Shown: positions 11,700 through 22,559 of the stretch, piece after piece
How positions within the stretch are numbered: the stretch's first letter is position 1
Layout: each line of letters opens with the position of its first letter
Assembly (NCBI RefSeq): GCF_000283155.1
Contig: NW_004454181.1
Location: 28,403,258 to 28,467,257 of the forward strand
Length of the DNA: 64,000 bases
Direction of reading: 5' to 3'
From: Ceratotherium simum simum
Taxonomy: Eukaryota > Chordata > Mammalia > Perissodactyla > Rhinocerotidae
Program-made: the position numbers and the translations under genes
The notes under the pieces: model-generated
Told to the model about the DNA's origin: nothing
What the model saw: only the letters and a program-made list of their open reading frames with translations
Database searches by the model: none

Positions 11700-12441
11700 C
11701 TCAAATTGAAGATGCGGAGATCCCCATGACTATGCCCATAGACTGGTGGGAGTTCATGCATCCTAGGCAGAGAAACACTGCGTAAAGTTAGCCACTGTCA
11801 CTGAAGCATCAGAACGGACCTGAATGCAAATGCGAGCCCCGTATTCACCAGGCAGTGTGAGATGATCTCACATCTGCTCAAATGACTTGTTATTTACTAT
11901 GAATGTGAAAATAGCTAATTAAAAATACATATCTCACAGAGACTTGGGAATTCCCAAGCCCAGGGAATACCTCTGCAGGCCAGACTCCATCTGAGATGCA
12001 CCGCCCTCTGCTAGACTCTTGCCAGGGAAATCCCAGACTAGTTCCTCCTTTCTGTGTGCACCACCACCATACCGTGGTGAGAGCACCCATCCAAATGTTG
12101 TAACTAGAAAACGTGCGCATCTGCCCACCCCCATCTCTAACGAGAGCTGCTGCCTTTCTGCTGCACTCGGGATAAGGAAACCTCCACTGGAATATCCACT
12201 CCAGTTCCACACCCCTTTCCTAGTTATTCCTGAACAACTCACTCATCAGCACACGAGAAGTAGACGCTCAGGAGAGATGTGTAAAAGGCAGCTGTAGAGG
12301 CATGCCCGCATTCCATAGCAGCACATCTTCTTACGTGATCAGAAACTTCAGTTTGGCTCCTTTTCATGTGAGCGTGGTGTAGGAGAAGGCGCCATTGATT
12401 GCCAGTGAAAGTGACTTATTGGCCATGAACTGGGGAAAGAT
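11700..12441. other. HTR4 intron, no recognised element
   Basis: Three overlapping open frames of 90-106 codons lie at 11890-12297 on both strands. They have no splice context or recognisable homology, and I treat them as chance. Confidence 0.45.
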
Positions 12442-12456
12442 TCAGGAGTGTCTCTT

Positions 12457-12692
12457 ATTTTTTTTTAAAGATTTTTTTATTTATTCTTCCCCCAAAGCCC
12501 CAGTAGATAGTTGTATGTCATAGCTGCACATCCTTCTAGTTGCTGTATGTGGCACGCGGCCTCAGCATGGCCGGAGAAGCAGTGCGTCGGTGCCGGCCCG
12601 GGGTTCGTGCGTCGGTGCCCGCCCGGGATGCGAACCCCTGGCCGCCAGCAGCGGAGCGCACGCACTTAACCGCTAAGCCACGGGGCCGGCCC
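12457..12692 (-). mobile_element. ERE-type tRNA-derived SINE, antisense, CpG-rich
   Basis: Flanked by near-identical direct repeats (15 bases, 12442-12456 and 12693-12707, one mismatch), with the A-rich tail on the left and the tRNA-like head on the right ending 'ctaagccacggggccggccc'. Many CpGs survive, which suggests a young copy. Inside it the motif 'gtgcgtcggtgcc-gcccggg' occurs twice at about 12582-12602 and 12608-12628, a local duplication not seen in the other six ERE copies here. ERE elements are diagnostic of Perissodactyla. Confidence 0.9.
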
Positions 12693-12734
12693 TCAGGAGT
12701 GTGTCTTGACGTTAAGAGTGCGAGCATCATGGAC

Positions 12735-12925
12735 ACTGTGACCTGACATAAATTCCTTAACTTCTCTGAGCCTCAGTTTTCTCATTTGTAAAGTAGGTCT
12801 AAGTATAGTAGCTACCACTTAGGGTGGTGAAAAGTATATGGTATAAATGAGACAATGTATGTGGTTACTAAAAATGGTGCCTAGCACACATCCTAATTCC
12901 TCAATAAATTGAGTTGTGTACAATT
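12735..12925 (+). repeat. MIR SINE
   Basis: Contains 'cttctctgagcctcagtttt', 'ctcatttgtaaagtaggtct', then 'ggtgcctagcacacatcc' and 'tcaataaa'. Confidence 0.75.
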
Positions 12926-13509
12926 TCTTATTATTATCATGAATGTTTCTCCTGCCCATGCATCCGCTTCAGGGATATCCCTGCGCCTCACATACTGGAG
13001 TGCAGCCCCATTTCACGGGAGTGTTTGGTTCTGAGTCCTTTCTTGAAGACCTGTATTTAAGTTATTAAGCAGTGCTGCTCAGAGACAAGAGCAACAGGCA
13101 GGAGTCTGACTGTGGTCCCGGCCATTCGCTTACCATGATGCTCAGATCCTCACTCAACTGCTCCCAGCCTCTCTTTTCCCCTCTCTGTATAATATTGGTC
13201 TTATCGCCTGGCCTGCAGAGCTGCTTATGAAAGGAGCTGTGGATACGAAGTCAAGTGGTACTGCTTTAGTATGTATACTTGCCAACAGAGGGCTTGTGAT
13301 TCTGAAAAGGGAGAAAGGCAAGATCTGGGAGCCTTCTATATCTTGAGTCCTTTTAGGTTTTACCTATCAAACAAATAAAGATAGAGATATTTTTGAGCAG
13401 TAAACTGCTGTACACATATTATTATCATCATTATTATGTACTCATAACTAAAGGAGGTATTGAGGGAAAGAAGTAAATAGAATAATTTTAGTTTCAATAT
13501 ATTGAGATT
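12925..13509. other. HTR4 intron, no recognised element
   Basis: No supported exon or nameable repeat. Confidence 0.45.
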
Positions 13510-13680
13510 CTACTGTGTGTGCCAGACCCCGTGCTCATGTTTTTCATACGTTATGTTATTTAATCCACACACCAGTACTATCATCACTCTCAGTTACAGA
13601 GGAGGGAAGTGAGGCATAGAGAGATTAAATAACTTGCTAAATATCACAGAGCTGGTAGATAGGTGGATGCAAGTCACACT
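13510..13680 (-). repeat. MIR SINE (reverse orientation)
   Basis: The segment has the order 'ctactgtgtgtgccagaccc', 'gggaagtgaggcatagagag', then 'taaataacttgctaaatatc' and 'acagagctggtagatagg'. Confidence 0.7.
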
Positions 13681-13789
13681 TGAGGTCACTATGCTGCATA
13701 AGAGCCTCTAGTTGGTGAGACAAGGCAAGGGAAACACAGACACACACGACAGAGTCTGAGAAAAGTTGTGAAGGCTAAACTTTCTGGTG

Positions 13790-14230
13790 GAATTAAGACA
13801 ACAGCAAACTACTCTCTCACCCAATTATTGCTGTAACCTTCTAATTGGTCTCCCTGTCCAACCCCCACCTCCATTCCATCTACTCGCCATAGCACAACCA
13901 GAGAGAGCCTGCTAGGAGGGCATTCAGATCCTGTCGGGGCACTGCTCAAACCCCTCCATGGGCCCCTTCACATGTAGTAAAGCCAAAGCCTTATGGGGGT
14001 CTGTAAGCCATGCCCACCCCCCCACTCTGGCTTTGGCTACCTTACTGACCTCAACTCTCAATTCCTTCCACTCCTCCTCTCACTCTTTCTGCCTCAGCCC
14101 CCAGCATCCTTGCTGTTCCTCAGACATTCCAGACAGGATCTAGCCTCAGGGCCTTTGCATTTGCTGTTCCCTCTATCTAGAATGTTCTTCTTCCCAGATA
14201 TGCACATGCCTCCTCCCCTCACTGCATATC
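13790..14230 (+). repeat. L2 LINE fragment
   Basis: Contains 'ttctaattggtctccctgtc', 'aaagccaaagccttatgggg', 'ccttgctgttcctcagacat', then 'cctcagggcctttgcatttg' and 'ctgttccctctatctagaat', in L2 order. Open frames at 13958-14271 lie inside it. Its segment 13913-13946 reappears inside the MER5A element at 15166-15199. Confidence 0.65.
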
Positions 14231-15110
14231 ATGGGATCCGGTCAGGAGACAGAAATCACGCCAGTTATTGAAACAATATTTTCACATAAAAAATTGTTAA
14301 CTAGGCATATAATTGTTAACCACTGAAAGGGTAGAAAAGAACACTCTAAGGTATCATGGAAGTAGCAACTGCAGGACACAACTACTCCCTTTAGGGCTGG
14401 GAGACCAAGGGGAACAAACACAAAAACTTAGAAATGTAGAGGAGGGACCACACAGAGGAGAAACTTAGGCCTTTGAGGGGGAGGCGCTGGCCAGATGGAG
14501 CTGAGGGGCTGCCATGAAGCTGATTATGCAAGAGCTGGAAAGACTGTAAACTGGGCTCAGCTGCCGCGATAGGAAGGCGCGGTCTCTGGGCTGAGGAAGC
14601 GTTGCTGGGGTGAGGCCCACGGGAGCCACAGGCAGATAGGAAGCTCACAGGAGGAGCAAGGCCCATCTCCTTCTTCTGGGCTTCCAGTCCCCCTCCAGCG
14701 CCCCTGTTGGAGGATCCTGATAGGAGCCAGCCTACAAAGCCCTCGTTTGGTTTGCAGCATCACAGAGCCAAGCACAAGAGGGTGGTTTTGAGGCTGCAAG
14801 TTTATGATCCAGTAGCTAGAACACTCACTTCCCCAAGGTCTCTACTCACATATCTCACTGGGACTTCCTTGACCAGCCTCGTGAAGAGTGTATGATCTGA
14901 CCCTTTCTAGAGCTTTTCCCACTTAATTCTCCTCAACACTCATCTAGCAGGTGCTGGGGTTCTTCAAGTCAAATCCCCTCGGCTCACCTCTACCTCAGCA
15001 GCAGTAGCAGCAGCGGACAGTCCTGGGAGAGCTCAGACTGGTGCCCTTCACTTCATGTTCCTCAGCTAACACCTGCTTCTAGCCAGCTAGGAGGACTTTT
15101 TATTCTAGCT
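14230..15110. other. HTR4 intron, no recognised element
   Basis: GC-richer than its surroundings at 14450-14760. A CAG/GCA-rich run lies at about 14996-15015. No supported exon or nameable repeat. Confidence 0.45.
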
Positions 15111-15114
15111 GAGG

Positions 15115-15320
15115 GTTTCTCAATCTTGGCACAATGGACATTTGGAGCCAGATAATTCTTTGTTGTAGGAGGGCATTCAGATCATCTCAGGGCACTGCTG
15201 TGTAGTGGACAACGGTTAGCAGCATCCCTGGTCTCTACCCACTAGCTGCCAATAGTACCGCCCCTGCCGTGACAACCAAAAATGCCTCCAATTGTCCCTG
15301 CTGAGACCTGCGGTTCAAAA
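15115..15320 (-). mobile_element. MER5A-like hAT DNA transposon fossil with inserted patch
   Basis: Recognised from 'gggtttctcaatcttggcac', 'agataattctttgttgt', 'ttagcagcatccctggtctc', then 'tacccactagctgccaatag' and 'gacaaccaaaaatgcctcc', in reverse order of the MER5A consensus. Between 'ttgttg' and 'tagtggacaacgg' lies about 34 bases that are not MER5A (15166-15199) and match 13913-13946 at 31 of 34 positions. Confidence 0.7.
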
Positions 15321-15344
15321 TTTATACCTGGTCATGGGCTGTGT

Positions 15345-15560
15345 GAGAACCAGTTAAGCACATGGGTGTTGGCATCTGACACACCGGGTTTGAATTGCTG
15401 TGTCGTTGCATATTTCCGGCGTTCCCTTGGGCAAGTCACCGAAGCTGACTATGTGTCATTTTGCTCAACTGAAAAATGAACATAATACTATCTCACAGGG
15501 CTGTTGTGAAGATTAAATAGGGTAATGCTTGGAGAAGGCTTAGTCCAGTACTGGAGCACA
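15345..15560 (+). repeat. MIR SINE
   Basis: Contains 'ggtgttggcatctgacacac', 'cccttgggcaagtcaccgaa' and 'acagggctgttgtgaagatt' in MIR order. Confidence 0.75.
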
Positions 15561-16160
15561 TCAACCAATCAATGCAAGTCAGCAATAAATTATTATAATT
15601 CAAAGCAAAGCACTAATATAATTCATGAGAAACCACCAACAAGCTAGTTGTCAACATATGATGCCAAATAACTGCCTGGTGTGTGTTGAATTGTTTTACT
15701 GACTGGGCTTGACACCGGCCTCAGGGAAGCGAGTGGTGATAGTGCTCCTAACTTCTGTAGGAATTTCACAAGAATGAGTGCCAGATGTTGGAATCTGGGT
15801 TACTGATGACACGACCCACTTGCAACTGAGATTGATTAAACGAAATTAACATACTGAGTGCAACTGTGTGATACTGCAGAAAAATAATAAACATTTGTCA
15901 AGTAGTATATTGCACTGAGATGCTTAGAGTCAACTTGCTGTTTGATTCAACTAATTGATTTACTGTTCCAAATGTCCCCAAAAGGAATTAAAGGAACAAA
16001 TACAGCTACGTTGTCTTTCAGGGTCTGAGTGGTTTACTAATCTCTAAAGTAAGCACTTTGGTATTGCCGAACCTAGAACCGTCCCTGGTAGAGGGAATTT
16101 AGCGTATTCAGGTTCAGCTTTCAGTGGAACATAGGGTCCATTTTGATGAGTGACACAAGA
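15560..16160. other. HTR4 intron, no recognised element
   Basis: No supported exon or nameable repeat in the last 600 bases before the MIR that precedes the 'a' exon. Confidence 0.45.
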
Positions 16161-16164
16161 GCCC

Positions 16165-16300
16165 CAGGCTTTGTTGGGAGGAAAGAAATCTGCGTTCTAG
16201 TCTCAGCTCTCCCACTCACTCCCTGTGTAACCCTGGGCCAGTTGTTTCCTCCAGGCCTTCAGTTCCTCACCTATAAAATGAGCAATTCTGATGTAGTTCT
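16165..16300 (+). repeat. MIR SINE, 5' two thirds
   Basis: Contains 'tctagtctcagctctcccac', 'gggccagttgtttcctccag' and 'cagttcctcacctataaaat'. It lies within 170 bases upstream of the HTR4 'a' exon. Confidence 0.65.
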
Positions 16301-16463
16301 TTGGACTTCCCTCTTCGATGCAGTACCACCCCTGCCCTGCCCCACCTTGCCATGCTCTCAGAAGCATGCAGTAGAAAGGAAGCCACGAGTGGTGGGAGTG
16401 CTCTCTTTGGTACATTTGAAGGATGTCTGTTGAGTTCTCATGCTTTCTTTCCTTCCTCCCTAG

Positions 16464-16551
16464 GTACACAGTTCTGCACAGTGGACATCACCAGGAACTC
16501 GAGAAACTGCCCATACATAATGACCCAGAATCCCTGGAATCATGCTTCTGA
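16464..16551 (+). CDS. HTR4: HTR4 alternative terminal exon 'a' (C-terminal tail)
   Basis: This is the 3'-most coding exon of HTR4 and encodes the 5-HT4(a) tail. A strong acceptor (pyrimidine tract then 'ctccctag') ends at 16463. The first base G completes Arg with AG from the upstream exon, and then 28 codons read YTVLHSGHHQ...PIHNDPESLESCF to TGA at 16549-16551. From memory the human tail differs only by Arg for the Ser at tail position 6. The last three residues SCF are a class I PDZ ligand, reported to bind SNX27 and NHERF in this isoform only, so splicing to this exon would change receptor sorting. The codon phase (two bases upstream, one here) is the same as at the 'g' exon, as alternative terminal exons require. 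Confidence 0.96.
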
Positions 16552-16725
16552 TTCAGGACGTGGCTCCCAACTAAGCCATTCATTCCCATTCATGCCTGCA
16601 TGAACAGGACACCCTGGCATCTCTCCTGACCCTCATCACCACCAGTGAGGCATGAGGCAGTGGGGCCGAGGGCCCAGGGAAGGTACATGGAGGTCAGCGT
16701 TGGACAGGACCCCAGGCCAGAGCAT
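16552..16725 (+). other. HTR4: HTR4 'a' 3' UTR (start)
   Basis: Non-coding sequence directly after the 'a' stop codon. It should belong to the 3' UTR, but no canonical AATAAA follows close by, so the transcript end cannot be placed. The UTR may run into the old repeat that follows. Confidence 0.5.
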
Positions 16726-16727
16726 GG

Positions 16728-17110
16728 AGGATCTCAGAGTTGAGAAGGGACTTCAGACATCGCCAGATCCAGCCTCCCACCTGATGCAAGGGTAGCATCC
16801 TCCATAGCATCCCTGGAAGTTGGTCAGTCTCTGCTTGCACACCTCCAGGGACAGGAGCTCACTACCTCCTAATGCAGTTTCTTTTATTGTGGGGAAGATT
16901 TAATTATAAGGAAGTTCTTTCCTTTGTTGGAACACAAATCTGTCACTGCTCCAGCTTCCATCTGGGGCCATGCAGTTGGCCCCCTCTTGCCCTTGAGACC
17001 CCTTAGATATTGGAAGACAATGATCTGCCACCCACTCAACCTTTTAAGTCTTCTCTCTAAACGAAACAGCTCCAATTTCCGCTCCCTTCTGGCCATCATA
17101 TTCCGGACGT
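16728..17110. repeat. CR1/L3-like ancient LINE fragment
   Basis: The order 'aagggacttcagacatcgcc', 'ggacaggagctcactacctc', then 'aaggaagttctttcctttg' and a closing 'aagtcttctctctaaacg' matches the typical 3' part of mammalian L3/CR1 fossils. It overlaps two unsupported open frames (16884-17099 and 16924-17124). Confidence 0.6.
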
Positions 17111-17326
17111 GCTTTGGTGGCTGAATTAATCAAGGCTCCCTTAATGAAAGTTAGGTTGATATCAATGCCAAGATGTCTGTCCAGAAGCATTGACATACCA
17201 ACAAGTGAAGCATCAATATTCTTTGGTTTATAGATATGAACATTTTTCCGTTCCTTTTTCTCGGGGATAGACTTGGGAAACTCTGCTTAGGTTTTGGTTT
17301 TGGATCCATTACCAAAAAGCAGCTTT

Positions 17327-17645
17327 ACAGCTGATCTGATGTGTGTGCATGTGTGTTTACAGCTGATCTGATGTGTGTGCATGTGTGTTTACAGCTGATC
17401 TGATGTGTGTGCATGTGTNNNNNNNNNNNNNNNNNNNNNNNNNNNNNNNNNNNNNNNNNNNNNNNNNNNNNNNNNNNNNNNNNNNNNNNNNNNNNNNNNN
17501 NNNNNNNNNNNNNNNNNNNNNNNNNNNNNNNNNNNNNNNNNNNNNNNNNNNNNCTGATGTGTGTGCATGTGTGTTTACAGCTGATCTGATGTGTGTGCAT
17601 GTGTGTTTACAGCTGATCTGATGTGTGTGCATGTGTGTTTACAGC
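17327..17645. repeat. 32-bp minisatellite interrupted by an assembly gap
   Basis: Exact 32-base units (acagctgatctgatgtgtgt plus gcatgtgtgttt) begin at 17327, 17359 and 17391 before the gap, and at 17577 and 17609 after it, with a truncated unit at 17641. All visible units are identical. The spacing across the gap is not a multiple of 32, so the gap length is probably an estimate. Apparent open frames through this block are artefacts of the repeat. Confidence 0.95.
17419..17553. other. Assembly gap (135 N)
   Basis: A run of 135 N characters inside the 32-bp tandem array. The true copy number of the array is unknown. Confidence 0.99.
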
Positions 17646-18430
17646 TGACATTTTCTCACTGGCTCACTGGCTTTGAGGTCGTTTGGAATGAATCTTGATT
17701 CACTCCCCCTCCATGATAAGGGGAAAAGGACCTACACCTTTACTGAGAGTGTTGATTGAGAAGGGTCTTACAACTCAGATTTCGGGAGGGAAACTGAGTT
17801 GCTCCAATAAGACCCCTCTTAGGGGCTTTTAGGGCCCTGTGCTGAGGCAGCGCCTGTCTCAGGCAGGGTGGCCTGCTCCTTTGGGCAAAAACATAACCAC
17901 AGATCAACTTACTTTCCTGGGAAACTTCATTGGCCCCCTCCCGAGAAGCTCCTGGAGCTACCACTTTTCTACATCTTTTCCAGCATCTCACTTCCTCCAA
18001 GCTCCTAATGAGATGCTTCCCTGATTGCAAAGCTACTAACAAATTATTTTATCTTGAGGTGAATTATCCCTCCAGGACAAGACTCTGGGGACAATTTTTT
18101 TTCAGTTGTCTCTCTTTTAGCTCCTGATAAAAACCCTGTTGAAAGGATTGATTGCTGGACCTTATAAGGAAGCCTAAGGAACAGCAATGTGGGTGGTGGG
18201 GGGGGGTGCATATGTCACACACACTAAAGATAAAGATGTGCCAGGAGTTTCTAACCTCACCAGTTCTCCTTGCCCTTCCACTCGGTCTGTTGACCTTGCT
18301 TTCCTTCCTAAGTGATCTCAGAAGCCACAATTGCCTCCTTATCACCTATTTCATTTATGAGGCCAGAACCCATTAGCCTCCTCTTCTCTCTGTCCCCAGA
18401 TATGATGAAAGATGATCAGACTCCACATAG
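17646..18430. other. Intergenic sequence, no recognised element
   Basis: No supported gene. Several overlapping open frames of 60-100 codons occur on both strands without homology or splice context. A G-run lies at 18195-18206. Confidence 0.45.
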
Positions 18431-18431
18431 G

Positions 18432-18524
18432 ACTAGGGTGACCAACCACCCTGGTTTTAGCACAGAAGTCTCACAACCCAGGAAACCTCTTAGTCCCAGG
18501 TGAACTAGGCTGGTTGGTCACCCA
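18432..18524. mobile_element. Short palindromic DNA-transposon remnant
   Basis: The ends form an inverted repeat: 'gggtgaccaacca' near 18435-18447 and 'tggttggtcaccc' near 18510-18522, with about 60 bases between. This TIR sequence is typical of an old mammalian non-autonomous DNA transposon whose family name I cannot assign with confidence. Confidence 0.65.
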
Positions 18525-20864
18525 AATGATGGGACCCTCCCTGTGCTGAGGATTAATAAGCCTCCTCAGAGTTGCATTTCTTTTTTTTTCACTTTTTCAT
18601 GGAAAAGGCAGAGAAGAGTGAATTTAGGGGTCCAGAGCTCTCCACATGCTGTCTGAATGTGGTCTCTGTTCTCCTCGAAGCACAAAGAACTTCTTAGCGA
18701 AGGACTAAGACAGAGGTCATAGAACCAGATCACAGCTAGGAGAAATATGTTTAGTGCTTTGAGGCAGCTGGTAAACTTGGTTTAATGCCCCCAAAGGCGA
18801 TAGGATCTACTATTTAATATATACATGCTTACACATAAATATGGTAGAATTTCTTCCTTATGAAATGCTTCTCTGCCCAGGAGCTTAGCAAGCATATCTG
18901 CTTATATAAAATATTATTTCTCAGTGGCATGTCTCCCATATCAAATGGGAACTTGGGTTCAGCAGGGATCCGCAGATTACAACATAGGTGGGACAATGAG
19001 AACTTTCCATACCATGGGTCCATATCTTCCGGACTCTCTGGACATGCTTCTGTGGGCCAGCCTGTGTTTGGTGTCTGTAGAGGTCACCAGCAACCTCAAC
19101 CAGGGAAAGGACAGCAATCGTAGGAATAGGAACCCTTGCCATTGTCCAGAAGATGGTCTCCTTTGCAGAGAGGGCCTCACGAGCAAACTTTGCTGTCTCT
19201 TCGGACCAGGGCTGGGATGATGTGGGTGATGCACCAAAGGCCCACGGTGGAATTTCACAGGACAGGACCAGACTTGCTCTGTCTGGACAGCTGCTAGCCA
19301 GGCATTGCTTAAATCTCTGGCTTCTGGGAATCCAGGTAATATAGCAGATGTGTGGAAGACTCAGAAGGAGGAGCCTTAGAGCTTGTCCAAGGAAGGAGGA
19401 GACCTATGTCTTGCCCTCTTCTCTGAGAAGGCCACCCTCTTCCAGGAAGCCTGCAGTGTCAAGGAGAGATGCTCCTGAGGAGGAGGGGCATGTGCTCCCA
19501 GCCACATCTGCCAGATTAGCCTTGACCTTCACTGGGGTGGTAGATGCTGCAACCAGACTGCCCCATGCCTGGGATCAGGGAGTTCACCTGTGCTTCTTCT
19601 CAACTTGACTCTCCAGCCCACAGGCTGTCTGGGTGGAAGCCCTGAAACTCCCTGTCCAGCTCACCATCAGCAGCTAGAAAGCAAAATAGATAAAAACCAA
19701 CGTCTTCAACTGACACCCAAGTACGTGTTTGTAGAAAAACTCGTTCTTTCTGAGATTCACCTTCTCATCTCACCGACATTTCCACTTCTTGCTGCTAGCT
19801 TGCTCTGTCCTGAAGCACACTGCTGTCTAGCAAGGGCATGGGGGGTGGGCATGGGGATGGATGAGGGAGGGGATCCAGAGAGGGGCCAGGGAGTGGCTAT
19901 AACTAAATCGCCTTTAATATTGTCTTCAAGTAAGAACAAAAATAATGTCTCCTTGGTGCTGTGCTGTCTACCCATTTTTCTCTCCTTGGTGGGAGATCAA
20001 TGTTACTTTGCTCTTTTTCTCTATTACTTTGCTTTGCTCTGGTCAAAGTCCTTCCTGTAACAGCTAATCTAGGGGGAAAAAAAGACTAAGGTATTTATCT
20101 CTTCCAGCCGTAATTTGTGACCTCTTTTCCACCCAATCTAGAAAACTAAGGCTGAATATTTGGTTTGAATTTAAACAAACCAGGGATGGATTTGAAGGCC
20201 TAAGTTTGGGACACTGTGTTGCTTTGGGCCTTAACCAGCACTTGCCTCTCTCATCTCATCTACAAAATGGAAAGACTCTCTGGGCTGGTAGGATTGTTGT
20301 GAGTGCTCCAACATGTATCATCCAAGGGCCACCGTTAGGATTTTTACCAAGTATGTGTTCTGCCTTTACTGTTATTTACTTAATATTTTTATATCAGTCA
20401 ATTCAAGTTTTCAATTGCATAAATTTATTTTAGAAAGAAACATTTTATCAGTATCCAAAACAGAAAATCAGTATTACTTGCCATAAATAGAAAGCAGCCA
20501 TAGAGATAAATAAATGAAAATACAACAAGGTTATTAATTTCTGACTGGAAGTCAATGCTCAGAGCTTGCCCAATCCTTCTGTGTTTAAAAGGGAGACGAG
20601 GGGGTGTTGGAGACTGTTAGGGGCACCACACCTCCCACAAGGGACTCTTTAAGCTAGGAGGGGTTGAAAGAGAATTTACCAGAGATGAACTTCCAAACTT
20701 TCTAAGTTAATGTGATTTAATGACAAGCTGCATTCCACACTTTTTGGAAATGTAGAGAGAAGGGAAGTGAAACTGCTTATATTTTTAACTACTGTTCTAT
20801 TCAATTCATATTAGGTTTCTCCTTTCCCTTTACCTTTTTTTCCAGCTCATCTCAGAACATATCT
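18525..20864. other. Intergenic sequence, no recognised element
   Basis: About 2.3 kb between repeats. The longest open frame (156 codons, 19590-20060, + strand) has no recognisable domain and is Leu/Ser-rich as chance frames are. I see no convincing exon, RNA gene or repeat. Confidence 0.45.
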
Positions 20865-21130
20865 TAGATAGTAATAATGATAATGTAGCAGTAATAAGAG
20901 AAGTTAACATTTAGTGGGCTCCTTTCTGCTAGGCACTGTGGTAAGTGCTTTACATGGATTAGCTCATGTAATCCTCATAAAATCCTTAAGTGCCAAAATT
21001 TCTGCTGCTTTGCAGATGAGAAAACCTCAGCTGAGATCTGGTGACTGGCCCAAGGTAACAGACCTGGGAAGCGGGGATTTGGAATGCAAACGCAGGCAGC
21101 TTGATTCTAAAGCCCACAGTCCTAAACGTG
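20865..21130 (-). repeat. MIR SINE (reverse orientation)
   Basis: Has the reverse MIR order: 'tctgctaggcactgtggtaa', 'gattagctcatgtaatcctc', 'ttgcagatgagaaaacctca', then 'gcttgattctaaagcccaca'. Confidence 0.75.
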
Positions 21131-21650
21131 CCGCACTGTTCATGATCCGGAATTAATCTATTTCACAGTCAAGTGTTGGACCCTCGGCTAGGAGAGAGCA
21201 GTGAACAAGCCAAGGGGCATGTCGCCTAAAACTTGCCCTTCCACGTTCACTTGGGACCTGGAGAGGAAGTTGGGACATGCCTATTCCAGCGTGAAACTCT
21301 GCCACTCACTTGCTCTATTGTTTTCTTCTGCTCCCTTCCGCTCGCTGAGCCTGCATTTCCATCTTTAGACAATGGAGGGATGCGGGTAAAGGACTGATCA
21401 GGAGGTAAGGCCCTTCTACACTGATCTTTCATAGTCTTTCCAGCATTCAGCTGCCTGGGGTTACTGAATAACCAGCAATGGACCCTGAACATCAGATGCG
21501 TGAGCCAAAAGACAGCATTGGTCTTTTGTATCTCGGACCATTGCTGGGGCTGCTCACACCAGCAGTGGTCCCCATGAAAGGCAATTCAAGGTCCCCATGT
21601 TTTTTAGTTGGAACCTGGAACACTATTTGGATGTGCTCCTGGTGGTCCCA
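21130..21650. other. Intergenic sequence, no recognised element
   Basis: No supported gene and no nameable repeat. Confidence 0.4.
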
Positions 21651-21850
21651 TCAGCTCACCACTGCAGGCACTTTGCAGTTTCTCTGCACTTTCACAACAA
21701 GATCTCTGAGCCGCTCACAGCAGCTTGTGGGGAGGGATTATTGAGTTCATTTTATAGAAAAGGAAACAGACTTTGTCAGGGAAGTGATTTGCCCAAGTAT
21801 GCAGAGCTTATATGGGGCAGAAGTCAGGAGTGAAGACACTTCAGTTCTCT
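21650..21850 (-). repeat. MIR SINE (reverse orientation)
   Basis: Contains 'cattttatagaaaaggaaac' and 'agtgatttgcccaagtatgc' with an AGAGCTTATATGGGGCAGAA end. It is a diverged copy. Confidence 0.6.
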
Positions 21851-21879
21851 CCATTCTAACAGAGTGCTTCCTTCCTCCT

Positions 21880-22330
21880 CTTCTTTAAATTTATTTTATT
21901 TCTAAATATACAAATTGTATACTTTTAGAATATGTAAATAATGGGTTATACAAATAATGTGTTTATGCAATCCAGTCCTGTTATAAAAAGTTCTGATAAT
22001 AGAGATACAGCAAAATATCCTTGACTCCAACTCAATCCCACTCCCCTCCCTAGAAGTAATTGCCTTTATCACCTGGCTTATATAATTCAAGAATGTGTTC
22101 TGTGTATTTACATATGCATAAATATACATCTAAAAACATATGGTTTGGTTTTGTTCCTATATATAAATAAGATGAGGCTGTATATAATAATCTGCAGCTT
22201 GCCATTTTCAACGGTACCCCTTAAACATCATTTCACATCAACATGTGATTCTTCCTCATTCTTTTTAGTTGTCATGTGTGCGTTTCATCTGATAGATGTG
22301 GTATCGTTTGTAGTGTTGTTTCTTTTATGT
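21880..22330 (-). mobile_element. Old L1 fragment, antisense
   Basis: The + strand contains 'gtatataataatctgcagct', then 'tgccattttcaacggtacc' and 'atttcacatcaacatgtga', which resembles antisense L1M/HAL1 3' sequence. Non-coding and AT-rich. Confidence 0.5.
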
Positions 22331-22559
22331 TCTAGCCGCCTCCCATGTCTGAGCGGGGCATTTGAGGCCTGCAGCAGAAAATCAGCAGCCTCTGTTCTTC
22401 TGGCACTGTGCTAACCAATTAGGGTCAGCTGGAGTGGTCTCAAGTTTAAGCCGCAGCTGCCTCTCGGACTCGGGCAGCTTCCCTGTGGGGAGGACCTGCC
22501 TTACATGGGCCTCACCTGGCTTCCTTCCTCCCTTTGAGGGACTGAGACTCTGCTCAAGC

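Noticed and set aside
12540..12746. GC-rich open frames and CpG cluster suggesting a CpG-island promoter
   Set aside because: Explained by a young CpG-rich ERE SINE with target-site duplications.
17325..17632. Repetitive His/Thr/Cys-rich open frames on both strands
   Set aside because: Produced by the 32-bp minisatellite and run through the assembly gap.
19590..20060. 156-codon + strand open frame in the intergenic region
   Set aside because: No domain, signal or homology that I recognise, no promoter or splice context, and a composition typical of chance frames. Not called a gene.
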